Origin: CAZFVY01 sp964522665
GTDB taxonomy: Bacteria > Verrucomicrobiota > Verrucomicrobiia > Limisphaerales > CAZFVY01
Length of the DNA stretch: 64,000 nucleotides
NCBI GenBank assembly: GCA_964522665.1
Contig: CAZFVY010000018.1
Span: forward strand, 1-64,000
Reading direction: 5' to 3'
A program made the translations under genes and the position numbers. Below are positions 5,991-17,200 of this stretch, one piece after another; position 1 is the first letter of the stretch, and every line of letters begins with the position of its first letter. The notes beneath the pieces are model-generated. The model searched no databases, had not been told where the DNA came from, and saw only the letters and a list, made by a program, of their open reading frames with translations.

Positions 5991-8408
5991 CTAATCATTC
6001 CGCAAGGCCGCCATCGGGTCCACGCGCGTGGCCCGGCGGGCGGGCAGCCAGCAAGGCAACAACGCCACGAGGATCAGTAAAAGCGCGCTGGCCAGGTAGG
6101 TTCCGGGATCGGCGGCGCTGACGCCATAGAGCAGGCTCGACATCAGTCGGGTCAAAGCAAACGCGCTCGCCAGGCCGACCGCCACCCCAATCAGCGTGGG
6201 CCGCATCCCTTGTTTGAAGGTCATCCTGATCACGTCGCGCGCCTGCGCTCCCAAGGCCATCCGAATGCCGATCTCGCGAGTTCGCTGCGCCACGACATAC
6301 GAAATCACGCTGTAGATGCCGATCGCCGCCAGCGCCAGCGCGGTGAGCGCGAAGCCGCCGATCACCCAAAGCGTGAAGCGTCGTCCCGCGCCGGCCGCCG
6401 CGGTGACCGTTTCCAGAGTTTTCACCGACGCGAGCGGCACCCCCTTATCCAGCGCCTTAAGCTCTTCGCGCACGACGGCGGTCATCGCCGAAGGTTCGGC
6501 GGTGGTCCTCACCGCCAGGGTGATTTGGCGCATCGGAACTTGGGCCAGTGGCCAATAAAAGGCCGGGACGGTTGTCGGCGAATTCGGAAAGTCCTTCACG
6601 TCGCCCACCACGCCCACAATCGTCCACCAATCCTGCTCCTTCGGTTGATCGGAAAAGGTGATTCGCCCGCCAACGGCGTTCTCACCCGGCCAATACCGCT
6701 CCGCCAAACAGCGGTTAATCAGTACCACCCGCTTCATCCCCATGCGGTCGGCCACGCTGAAGAATCGTCCGCTCATCAAAGGCACGCCAATCGCGTGAAA
6801 ATAATCAGGTGAGACGAAATGGTAGCGCGCTCCGGGCGAGTCACTATCCGGAAAGCGTTTGCCTTCGATCATAAAACCTTGGTTTTCGTCATACCCGGTC
6901 CACGGGAGATCTGACGTTAGTCCCACCGCCTGGACTCCGGGCCGCGCGGCAAGTCGTTCGAGCAGCCGCTGGTGAAAAGTCGCGACATTGGTTCGATTGC
7001 TGTAGCCCGCGTACGGGAGAGAGACCACCGCCGTCAAAACCCGCTCCGGATCGAAGCCCGGCGCCGTTTGCTGCAACCGCCAAAAACTGCGGACCAGCAA
7101 TCCCGTCCCGACCACCAGCAGCAGCGCCAGACAAACCTCTGCCGCGACCAGGAAATCACGGAGTCGCCGGTGGCGCGCGCCCGCGCCGGCGCGTCCGCCT
7201 TCCTTCAGCAGTCCGTTAATATCAACCCTTCCGGCGTGCAGCGCCGGCGCCAACCCGAAAAGCAGCGAAGTCAAAATCGTCAACGCCACCGTAAAGAGCA
7301 GAATTCGCCCATCCACGGTGACGGCCTGCAAACGCGGCAAATGTTCCGAACCTAGTCGTCCGAGCGCGGTCACGGCCCATTTCGCCAGCAAGATTCCCGC
7401 CGCGCTGCTGAGGACCGCCAGCAGCAGGCTTTCGGTCAGCAACTGCCGCGCGATCCGCCAGCGCCCGGCGCCCATGGCCGCTCGCACCGCCATCTCCCGT
7501 TCCCGGTGTGACGCCCGCGCCAACAGCAGGTTCGCCACGTTCACGCACGCGATCAGCAACACAAAGACCACCGCGCCAAACAACACCCAGAGCATCGTCC
7601 GCGCGCGCCCGACAATCTCCTCGCGCAACGGTTGGATGGCGATGCGCCAGTCCTTGTCCATCGCCGGAAAGTCGCGGGCCAGGCGTTCCGCGATGACATT
7701 AAAGTCGGCGATCGCCTGCGCCGGCCGAACACCCGGTTTCATCCGGCCGATCGCATTCATGTAGTGCGAACCTCGCTCGTCCTGCGCTCGCAACGTGACG
7801 GGCCACCAGAAGTCCACCGTTTCACCATGCGGCATCGACCGGTAATCGCCCCCCACGTGCTGAACGCCTGGCGGCATCACTCCCACCACGGTAAACGCCT
7901 CGCCCGAGAGCGTGACCGGCTTGCCCAGAACTTCCGGGTCGCCATGGAATCGACGCTGCCAAAGTCCGTGACTGAGAACAATCGAATGGTGGTTCTCGGG
8001 CGCCTCATCTTCGCGCCGAAACTCTCGGCCGAGCATCGGCTTGAATCCAAGGACATCGAAGAAGCCGGCGGTGACGCGCAGCCCCGACAAGAGTTCCGGC
8101 TGGTCATCTTTCGACAGCTCCAAATCCAGGCGCGTGTAGAGCGCGAGTCCGGTGAGCGTGGAGTTTTGCGCCCGATAATCTTGAAAATCTCCCGCCGACA
8201 TCGGGAATCTCGGCTGGCCTACGCTGCTCTCGAACACGCGGATCAATTGTCCTGGATCGCGGTACGGCAGCGGTTTGAGCAGCACGCCGTTAATGACGCT
8301 AAAAATGGCGGTGTTGGCGCCGATCCCGAGCGCGAGCATCGCCACAGCGACGGCGGTGAAGCCGGGTGATTGCCACAACTGTCGAAACGCAAATTTAAGA
8401 TCATTCAT
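5991..8408 (-). CDS. ADOP-family duplicated ABC permease (MacB/FtsX-like)
   Basis: This inner-membrane permease of 805 aa has the duplicated FtsX/MacB architecture of the ADOP (acidobacterial duplicated orphan permease) family. A short N-terminal lead (MNDLKFAFRQLWQSPGFT) and TM1 are followed by the first MacB periplasmic domain (about residues 50-245), three TM segments (about 270-420), a second TM with periplasmic domain (about 440-670), and three final TM segments. Signatures are NVANLLLARASHREREMAVRAAMGAGRWR and, in the second half, QRTREIGIRMALGAQARDV, the coupling helices that would contact an ATPase. The end, ARRATRVDPMAALR, is typical. No ATPase gene is adjacent, as is usual for ADOP genes. 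The substrate is unknown. The ATG at 8408 starts exactly at the conserved N-terminus. Confidence 0.9.
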   Translation of the reverse strand: MNDLKFAFRQLWQSPGFTAVAVAMLALGIGANTAIFSVINGVLLKPLPYRDPGQLIRVFESSVGQPRFPMSAGDFQDYRAQNSTLTGLALYTRLDLELSKDDQPELLSGLRVTAGFFDVLGFKPMLGREFRREDEAPENHHSIVLSHGLWQRRFHGDPEVLGKPVTLSGEAFTVVGVMPPGVQHVGGDYRSMPHGETVDFWWPVTLRAQDERGSHYMNAIGRMKPGVRPAQAIADFNVIAERLARDFPAMDKDWRIAIQPLREEIVGRARTMLWVLFGAVVFVLLIACVNVANLLLARASHREREMAVRAAMGAGRWRIARQLLTESLLLAVLSSAAGILLAKWAVTALGRLGSEHLPRLQAVTVDGRILLFTVALTILTSLLFGLAPALHAGRVDINGLLKEGGRAGAGARHRRLRDFLVAAEVCLALLLVVGTGLLVRSFWRLQQTAPGFDPERVLTAVVSLPYAGYSNRTNVATFHQRLLERLAARPGVQAVGLTSDLPWTGYDENQGFMIEGKRFPDSDSPGARYHFVSPDYFHAIGVPLMSGRFFSVADRMGMKRVVLINRCLAERYWPGENAVGGRITFSDQPKEQDWWTIVGVVGDVKDFPNSPTTVPAFYWPLAQVPMRQITLAVRTTAEPSAMTAVVREELKALDKGVPLASVKTLETVTAAAGAGRRFTLWVIGGFALTALALAAIGIYSVISYVVAQRTREIGIRMALGAQARDVIRMTFKQGMRPTLIGVAVGLASAFALTRLMSSLLYGVSAADPGTYLASALLLILVALLPCWLPARRATRVDPMAALRND

Positions 8409-8684
8409 GTTTTTCGCTTTAAAACCCGGGCCACAACCTTGTCTCAAGCAACGCATGTGCCAATCGAAAAGAGCTGGGACGGGAGACGCAGATCCGCCCG
8501 GTACCATTAGCGGAAATCGAGTTCGTTCGGTGGCTCAGTCAACTCCTTAACCAATCGGAAGTGTCCGCCTTTGGGATTCGGGTTTCCCGGAACCGGGACG
8601 CCAGTCAGCGATTCGCCGAAGTCGAGTTCTCACGAAGCAATCTTCGCTTTTCCTCCCCGCCCCGCGTCAGCTATGGTCCACGGC

Positions 8685-9938
8685 ATGTTAACACTTGAGC
8701 GGTTCTCGTTTGGCGTCGGCGACCGGTTTGCCCATCAGGCCAAAGCGCAACTCCGCGCGTTTCAGTTGCTCGCCGAGGACGGGATCGAGGTGGCGCCGGT
8801 CTGGAACAAATCGAACCGCGAACACGATTTCATCGGCTCCGAACCGGCGAGCGTGCTGGCCGCCGCCCAAGCCGCCGTGCGAGCGTTGGACTGGAAGCTC
8901 GGCTGGCACGTCGATGCCGACCACATTCGCCTCGAAACGGTCGATCGCTTTTTGGCGTGCTCAGATTTCTTTACCATCGACGTGGCGGAAAGCATCGGCC
9001 GCCCGGCGGACGGCGAGACGGTCAACGCGTTTGTGGCGCGACACCCGGAATTGAGCGGTCGCGTGGTCATTTCTGGAATCCCCGCGCCGTTCGAAATTAC
9101 CTCAGGCGAGGTCGCGCGGATCGCGGGAAAATACCTTTTGGCAGTCCGTGATGCCGGGAAGATTTACCGGCACATCGCGGCGAAGAAAGGTGGCGAGGCG
9201 TCCTTCATCGCGGAGGTCTCGATGGACGAGACCGACCGGCCGCAAACGCCCCCGGAATTGCTCGTCATCCTGGCCGCGCTGGCCGATGAAGGCGTGCGGG
9301 TCCAAACGATCGCGCCAAAATTCACTGGCCGCTTCAACAAAGGGGTCGATTACGTGGGCGACCTGGCGCAATTCGAAAAGGAGTTCGACGAAGACCTGGC
9401 GGTCATCGCGCACGCGGTCGCGCGGTACGGACTTCCGGCAAATCTAAAGTTAAGCGTCCACAGCGGCAGCGACAAATTCTCGCTCTATCCGATCATCCGG
9501 CGCGCGCTCGCGCGAACGGGCGCGGGGTTGCACCTGAAGACCGCCGGCACAACCTGGCTCGAAGAATTGATCGGGTTGGCCGAAGCCGGCGGCGCCGGTC
9601 TCACGCTGGCGAAAGAGATTTACGCTCAGGCGCTGGAGCATGTTGATGAATTGTGCGCCCCGTATGCCAGCGTCATCGACATTGATCGCGCCCAATTGCC
9701 GTCGGCCCAGGAGGTCGCCGATTGGAGCGGCGCGCGGTTCGCCCACGCCGTGCGTCATGTTCCGGCGCATCCCGAATTCAACCCCCATGTTCGGCAACTC
9801 CTGCACGTGGCGTTCAAGTTGGCCGCCAAGGCCGGCGACCGCTACACCGGCTTGCTCGAAGCCAACGAAGCCGTCGTGGCGAAACATGTCACCGAGAACC
9901 TCTACGCGCGCCACTTGCGACCACTCTTTATCGCCTAG
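8685..9938 (+). CDS. uxaE: Tagaturonate/fructuronate epimerase-like protein
   Basis: This protein of about 417 aa resembles the UxaE tagaturonate epimerase family, which interconverts D-tagaturonate and D-fructuronate in hexuronate catabolism. Supporting stretches are FGVGDRFAHQAKAQL at the N-terminus, VDADHIRLETVDRF, the central VQTIAPKFTGRFNKGVDYVGD, and SVHSGSDKFSLYP, with a TIM-barrel-like pattern. In the pathway the product fructuronate is reduced to mannonate, and mannonate dehydratase is encoded at 33489 in this window. The start is uncertain: ATG at 8685 (MLTLERFSFG) and ATG at 8673 both fit and neither has a strong ribosome-binding site. An aldo/keto reductase gene follows after 40 bp and may be co-transcribed. 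Confidence 0.75.
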   Translation: MLTLERFSFGVGDRFAHQAKAQLRAFQLLAEDGIEVAPVWNKSNREHDFIGSEPASVLAAAQAAVRALDWKLGWHVDADHIRLETVDRFLACSDFFTIDVAESIGRPADGETVNAFVARHPELSGRVVISGIPAPFEITSGEVARIAGKYLLAVRDAGKIYRHIAAKKGGEASFIAEVSMDETDRPQTPPELLVILAALADEGVRVQTIAPKFTGRFNKGVDYVGDLAQFEKEFDEDLAVIAHAVARYGLPANLKLSVHSGSDKFSLYPIIRRALARTGAGLHLKTAGTTWLEELIGLAEAGGAGLTLAKEIYAQALEHVDELCAPYASVIDIDRAQLPSAQEVADWSGARFAHAVRHVPAHPEFNPHVRQLLHVAFKLAAKAGDRYTGLLEANEAVVAKHVTENLYARHLRPLFIA

Positions 9939-9978
9939 CCGCCCACCGCCTCGACTCTATGACGCCTAAATTAAGCCT

Positions 9979-10911
9979 ATGAAGACACGTCCCCTCGGCC
10001 AAACTGGGCTGCAATTGCCCGTCCTTAGCTTTGGCGCGTCGTCGCTGGGGCAGGAATTTCGCAGCGTCACCCTTGACGACGCGCTCGCCAGCGTGCGGGT
10101 CGCGCTGGAGTGCGGCCTGAACTTCATCGATACCTCGCCATTTTATGGCCGGGGCATGAGCGAAGTCTTGTTGGGCGTCGCTCTGCGCGGCGTCCCCCGC
10201 GAAAGCTACCTGCTTTGCACCAAGCTTGGCCGTTATGATTTGGCGCACTTTGATTTCAGCGCGCGGCGAGTCGCGGAAAGCGTGGACGTAAGCCTCCATC
10301 GATTGGGCACGGACCACCTCGATGTCGTCCTCTGCCACGACATTGAATTCGTGCCGATGCAACGAGTGGTGGACGAAACCCTGCCGGCGCTCCGCAAGAT
10401 TCAGGAACAAGGGAAGGTCCGATTCATCGGCTTCAGCGGTTACCCGCAAAAGATTTTCCGCTTTATCTGCGATCAAACCGCCGTGGACTGCGTGTTGAGC
10501 TACAATCAATATACGCTCCAGAACACTCGATTTGCCGACGAAACGATCCCATATCTGAAAGCCAAGGGAATCGGCGTAATGAACGCGGGCCCGTTCAGCG
10601 CCCGACTCCTGACGAACGCACCGCTGCCCGGGTGGCTGAAGGAACCCGAAGCGGTCAAGTCCGCCGCGCGCGCGGCCGCGGCGCATTGCGCGAAAAACGG
10701 AACCGACATTGCCAAGCTGGCTTTGCAGTTCTCGGTCGCCAATCCCGACATCGCCACCACGATTGCCGGCAGCGCGAATCCGCAAAACATTCGCCAGTGG
10801 GCGCGCTGGGTCGAGGAACCGATCGATCAAACGCTGCTGCAGGAGGTCCGGGAGATTTTCCGGCCCGTCAAGAACCTCGGCCACACTGAAGGGTTGCCGC
10901 AGAATAACTGA
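9979..10911 (+). CDS. Aldo/keto reductase (L-galactose/L-fucose dehydrogenase-like)
   Basis: This is an NAD(P)-dependent aldo/keto reductase of 310 aa with the full catalytic tetrad: Asp51 and Tyr56 in FIDTSPFYG, Lys82 in LLCTKLGRY, and His120 in VVLCHDIEF. GKVRFIGFSGYP and IATTIAGSANPQNI (cofactor phosphate-binding end of the barrel) are also present. The sequence style is closest to L-galactose dehydrogenase-type AKRs that oxidise or reduce sugar C1/C5 positions. Given the neighbouring hexuronate epimerase-like gene, a role in acid-sugar metabolism is reasonable but not proven. It starts at ATG 9979. Confidence 0.87.
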   Translation: MKTRPLGQTGLQLPVLSFGASSLGQEFRSVTLDDALASVRVALECGLNFIDTSPFYGRGMSEVLLGVALRGVPRESYLLCTKLGRYDLAHFDFSARRVAESVDVSLHRLGTDHLDVVLCHDIEFVPMQRVVDETLPALRKIQEQGKVRFIGFSGYPQKIFRFICDQTAVDCVLSYNQYTLQNTRFADETIPYLKAKGIGVMNAGPFSARLLTNAPLPGWLKEPEAVKSAARAAAAHCAKNGTDIAKLALQFSVANPDIATTIAGSANPQNIRQWARWVEEPIDQTLLQEVREIFRPVKNLGHTEGLPQNN

Positions 10912-11267
10912 AGCCTCCGCCCGCGCTTCTCGACTCGGAATTGGCGGCGCCCCAGTGGCGTGGCGTTCACCGGCGCGACCCGCGAATCGCGTCCGCCCGT
11001 CCGTTCTGGCCCCACCCCCTACAACCTTCCCGCCAGCGGAATTTGGAGCCAGCGCGCGCCCGTGTCCGGCCGCTGACATCGCTTGAAAAGCCGTCTTGCT
11101 CCGGCTAAGGTCTTCCGAAACCGACAGTTTTGAAGGCGACTCATTTGGCGCGGAACCTGCTGCGAGTTGTTCCGTTACTCAAACTTGCGGCGCCGAGGGA
11201 TATGGCGCCGCCGTCGGCTATGGCAACCGGCCTTATGACTCGGGCTTAGGTCGCCGCTGGAATCATT
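10912..11267 (+). other. Intergenic region upstream of the giant secreted protein
   Basis: These 356 bp contain no convincing gene. A weak sigma70-like pair, TTGAAA (11083-11088) and TAAGGT (11106-11111) spaced by 17 bp, lies about 160 bp before the giant gene. I saw no clear terminator for the aldo/keto reductase. Confidence 0.4.
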
Positions 11268-14200
11268 ATGCATTTGTTACTGAGGAAGTTCGTCTGCCTG
11301 GCGACCATCGCCGGATTCTTCACCGCTCCACGCCTCGCGTCCGCCCAAACCAATGGCGTCTATCGCGAAGTTTACAGCAACATCGGCGGCACCGGCATCG
11401 CGGATTTGACCAATAGCGCCATTTTCCCCAACAACCCATCGTCCGTGGGGGTAGTCACCGATTATTTCGAGGCGCCGACCAACGTGGCCGATAATTACGG
11501 ACAAAGGATGCGCGCGTTGCTCACCCCGACGGTCTCGGGCAACTACGTATTTTGGATCGCGAGTGACGATAATTCGACGCTCTACCTCAGCACCGACCAG
11601 AATCCCGCGAACAAATTAGTCGTGGCCTACGTGCCTGATTGGACCAGCTCGCGACAGTATAATAAGTTCCCCCAACAGCAATCCAGCCCGATCAGCCTGG
11701 TCGCCGGCCACAGTTATTATATCGAGGCGCTCATGAAGGAGGGCGGCGGCGGCGACAACTTGGCGGTCGGCTGGGAGCTTCCCGGCGGAACGCCGTTAAA
11801 TGACGGTGATCCGCCGATTCCCGGTCGGTATCTGACGCCCTACGGAATCGGGCCGCCGACGATCACTCAACAGCCGGTCAATATCACCGCCGTGGAAGGC
11901 GGAACCGCGACGCTGACGGTGCAACTGTCGCAACCTTACGGCACGGCCTACCAGTGGCAAAAGGACGGCGTTAACCGCGCCGGCGCGACGTCCGCCACCT
12001 ACACCCTATCCCCCGTTTCCTTGAGCGACGCGGGCCAGTACGTTTGCCAATTGACCAATCCCTACGGCTCGGCCACCTCGCAAGCGGCGACGCTTACGGT
12101 CACGCCCGATGTCACCCCGCCGGCCGTCGTCGGCGTCATCAATATTGGGACCACCAATCTGCAGGTGAGCTTCTCGGAGCCGGTCGAAGCGGCCAGCGCG
12201 GCCCAAGCGGTCAATTACTCGATTAGTGGCGGCATCTCCGTCGCGAACGCGACGTTCGGGTTGGACCTTCAGACGATCATTCTCACGACCTCACAAATGA
12301 GCGTCGGCTCCAACTACACGCTCACTGTCAACGGCGTTCGTGATCGCGCCGCGACCCCAAATACGATCACTCCGAATGTTCCCTTCGCCTTCACCGCTTT
12401 GCTCTACGCCCCGCGGGACATTGGCACGCCGACCTTGGGCGGCTTCGTCAGGCCCGCCACGAATGGTTTCGACGTGGGCGGCTCCGGCGGCGACATCGGC
12501 GGGACCAGCGACCAATTCCAGTTTAGCTACCAACTGCGAACCGGCAATTTCGACGTCGAAACGCGCGTCCACTCGCTCGATCAGGCGAATCCGTGGGCAA
12601 AGGCCGGTTTGATGGCCCGGAGTTCACTTAACGCGAACAGTCTTTTCGCGAGCATACTGACCACCCCGAGCTTGGTGGGAACCGTGTTCGAAACCCGCGC
12701 GAGCGCCGGCGGAGCGTCGGCAATTTCCGGCTCCTCACCCATCTACCAACCGGACCTGTGGCTGAGGCTGCAACGGAACGGGAATACATTCACCGGCTAT
12801 CTCGGCTTCGACGGCCTGAACTGGACCCAGGTAGGTTCGGTCAGCATCGTGATGCCGAACACCGTGTACTTCGGCATGGCGGTGACCAGCCACGACCCGA
12901 ACCTGCTGGCCCAGGGCAGCTTTCGCGACCTTGCGAATGTCACCGCCAGCGGGTCGAGTTCCGCCGTCCCGCCTGGCGAAACCCTCGGCCCTTCGAGCCG
13001 CAAGACCGCGCTCGTCATTTCTGAAATCATGTATAAGCCGGCCGCCCGCACCGATGGCCGGAACCTCGAATTCATCGAAATATTCAATTCGCAACCTTAT
13101 CCCGAGGACATCAGCGCCTACCAAATCGCGGGCGACGTGGCCTACACCTTTCCCCCGAACACGACGCTACGCGGCGGCGCCTTCCTGGTCATCGGCGCGG
13201 CGCCGGCCGACATCCAGGCCGTCTATGGCGTCACGAATGTGACTGGCCCGTATGTCGGATCGCTTAAGAAATCGGGTCAGGTCCAATTGCTCAACAACGT
13301 CGGAGCCGTTTATTTGAACGTCCCGTATTCAAACCTGCCGCCGTGGCCGGTGGCCGCGGATGGCGCCGGGCACTCGATCGTGCTGGCGCGGCCATCCTAT
13401 GGCGAGGCCGACCCGCGCGCGTGGGCCATCAGCGATGTGGTCGGCGGTTCTCCCGGCCTGCCGGAAAGTTTCCATCCCAGCCCGCTGCGATCGGTGGTGA
13501 TCAATGAGTTTCTCGCCCATACCGATCCGCCGCTCGTTGATTACGTTGAACTCTATAACCACAGCGGCCAAGCGGTCGATCTCTCCGGTTGCATATTAAG
13601 TGACGATCCCTCGACGAACAAGTTCACGATGCCGGCGGGTACCAGCATACCAGCCGGAGGCTACTTGGAATTCACGGAGAGCCAGATGGGGTTCCGCTTG
13701 AATGCCCTCGGCGAGACGATCTTTTTTCGCAACCCGGACGCCTCGCGCGTGCTCGACGCGGTCGCGTTTGAAGGGCAGCAAAACGCCGTCTCGATGGGAC
13801 GTGTCCCCGATGGCGCCAGCGAGTTTTATCCCTTGGCGACGCGCAGTCCCGGCGCCAGCAATGGCGCCATTCTCGTCCGTGACGTGGTGATTAACGAGCT
13901 CATGTACAAGCCGATCTCGGGCAACTCGGACGACGAATACGTGGAGCTTTACAACAAAGGCCTAAGCCCCGTGAATATCGGCGGCTGGCGTTTTCTCACC
14001 GGCATAACCTACACCATTCCGACCAATACGATCCTCGGGGTCGATAGTTACCTCGTTATCGCCCGAAACGCGACGAATCTGATGAGCCACTATCCGAATC
14101 TTACCCCTGCGAACACGCTCGGAAACTTCGGCGGCAGCCTGGCCGGTAAGGGCGAGCGCCTCGCGCTTGCCATGCCGGATGACGTCACCAAGACCAATAG

Positions 14201-17200
14201 CTCCGGCATCATCGAGACCAACGTCGCCTGGATCGTCGAGGACGAAGTAACCTACGGAGTCGGCGGACGCTGGGGCCAATGGGCCGACGGCGGCGGAAGC
14301 AGCCTCGAGCTCATCGATCCGCGGGCGAACCATCGCCTCGCCCCGAACTGGGCCGACAGCGACGAAACGGCCAAGGCGGATTGGACCAATATCGAGACGA
14401 CGGGCGTCTTGGACAACGGCGCCAACTATTCAGGAACGGCGGTCGATTTAGTACAGGTTGGAATACTCGGCGCGGGCGAATGCCTCGTGGATAACATCGA
14501 AGTCCGCGCGACGATTTCCGGGGTGAACTACGTCGCCAACACCGATTTCGAGAGCGGCCTTCAGAATTGGACGCCCGAGGGCGACCATATCCGGTCAAGT
14601 CTCGAGAACTCCGGATACGGCAACAGCGCCCACTCGCTGCACCTCCGCGCCAGCGATCAGATTTGGACCGGCGCGAATTCCGTTAGCGGGACGCTTACTC
14701 CCCTGAACCTCTTGCCCGGACAAACCGCCACGCTTCGCCTCAAGGCGCGCTGGCTGCATGGCTGGCCGGAAGTGCTGCTTCGCCTGCACGGAAATTGGCT
14801 CGAGACGAGCGGCCGCATGTCGATCCCGGCCAATCTGGGCACGCCCGGCCAACGGAACAGCCGCGCCGCCAATCCGGGTCCCGCCATCTACGAAGTGACC
14901 CATTCCCCGACGGTACCGGCCGCCAACCAAAGCGTCGTGGTGACCGCTCGCGTGAATGACCCCGATGGGGTCCAATCCGTGGCCTTACGGTATCGCATCG
15001 ACCCCTCCACCAGCTACTCGACGCTGGCCATGAACGATAGCGGGACGGGCGGCGACGCGCTTGCCGGCGACGGCATCTACAGCGCCACCCTTCCGGCGCA
15101 AGCCGCCGGCAAAGTGGTCGCTTTCTACGTGCAGGCCATCGATGCCGCGTCGAACGGGACGCGCTTTCCCGCTGATTTGGCCAATAACGGCCCGATCCGC
15201 GAATGCGTGATCTACTACGGCGACCCGACCCCCATCAGCGCGTTTGGAACCTATCACTTCTGGCTCACCCAAACGAACATCACTCGCTGGTCGAACCTGC
15301 CGGACATGAGCAACGAGCCGATGGACGGAACTTGGGTTTACGGCAGCCGCGTCATTTACAACATGAACGGACACTACGCCGGCAGTCCGTATCACCAGCA
15401 ATTCAACTCACCGGTCGGCAGCCCGGCGCATTACAATTGTTCCATGCCGGAAGACGACAAGTTTCTGGGAACCACCTCGTTTAACAAGATCCACGATCCG
15501 GGCAACGGCCCGGGAGACGATGACACGCTCCAGCGCGAACAGACGGTCTATTGGATGGCGCGCCAACTCCGGATTCCCTGGAACTACCGTCGCTTCGTCG
15601 CGATGTACATCAACGGCAGTCGCCGGGCTACCCTCATGGAGGACACTCAAGTGCCGGGCGGCGACGTCGTGGATGAGAATTTCCCGACCGACACGAACGG
15701 CGACCTGTTCAAGCTCCAGCCGTGGTTCGAGTTCGACGCCGCCGGCAGCGGATTCAATAATAATTCCTGGTGCATGTTAAACGAATACACCACGACCGGC
15801 GGAATCAAGAAACTGGCTCGCTACCGATGGAACTTCCTGGGCCGAAAACTGCAAAGCACCGCGAATAACTACACGAACGTTTACACGCTCGTTGACGCGG
15901 CGAACAAGCCCGCGAACACCGCGGCGTTTATCTCCGCCATGGACGGCGTCGCCAATATGGAGCAATGGATGCGCACGTTTGCCCTCTCGCATTCCGTCGG
16001 TGATTGGGATCATTTCGGCACGCAGAACGCTCAGAACATGTACGCCTACAAACCGACGCAGGACAAGTGGAACCTCATGCTCTGGGACTGCAATATCGTT
16101 TTAGGCAATGGCTCCTGGAGCAACGGCCAGAATCTCTTCTCGATAACCGGGGGCGACTCGGGCATGGCCAATATTTATGGGACTACGGTTTACACCCGCG
16201 CGTTCTGGCGCGGCTTGAAGGAACTCGCGACGACCGCGATGGACCCAGCCCGCGTGAACCCGCTAATGGACGCGAAATACGCCGCCTTCATCACCGAAGG
16301 TCTTTCCGCCGCTTCGCCCGCGACGGTGGAATCGTGGATCGCCAATACGCGCGCCAGCATCCTGTCCCAACTCACCAGCGCTAACGGCAACGCCGCTTTC
16401 GGGGCCAGCGCCCCGACCAGCTTCAGCACCAATCGGAATCAAATCACCCTCAATGGAACCGCCCCGGTGGACGTGAAGACCATCGCCATCAACGGCGTCG
16501 CTTATCCCGTGACCTGGAACAGTCTCACCGGCTGGAGTCTGAAACTCGCCCTCAGCCCCGGATCAAACCCACTGATCATTCAAGGATTTGACCTGCTCGG
16601 AAATCCAGTTTCGAACGCGACGAAGTCGGTCGCCATCAATTTCACCGGCGCCGCCGACCAGCCTTTGGGACACGTTATCATCAACGAGATCATGTACAAC
16701 CCCGTCACTCCGGGCGCGTCCTTCTTCGAAATCTTCAACAGCTCGATCACGACGGCGTTTGATCTGTCCGGTTATCGGCTCGATGGCGCCGATTTCACTT
16801 TCCCAGGCGGAAGCATTATCCAGCCCAACGGTTATTTGGTCGTGGCCAAGGATTCGACCATTTTTGCCGCGACCTACGGGAGCGCGATCGCCCTGGCCGG
16901 AACGTTCAACGGCTCCCTTTCGAACGGCGGCGAGACGTTAAAACTGGTGAAGCCCGGCGCCACCGCTGACCTGGACGTCGTGATTAACGAGGTGACCTAC
17001 GATAATTCCCCGCCGTGGCCGGCCGCGGCCAACGGCTTTGGGCCGTCGTTGCAATTGATTGACCCGAGCCAGAGCAACAATCGGGTCGCCAATTGGGCCG
17101 CCGCCGTGGCGCCGAGCGCGCTCTCCACTCCGGGCGCCGCGAACTCGGTGAAAACTTCGCTCCCCGTCCTGCCGTCCCTTTGGCTGAACGAGGTTCAACC

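Noticed and set aside
9928..11079. 383-codon minus-strand ORF
   Set aside because: Antisense to the aldo/keto reductase, which has its complete catalytic tetrad; the antisense product has no recognisable domain.
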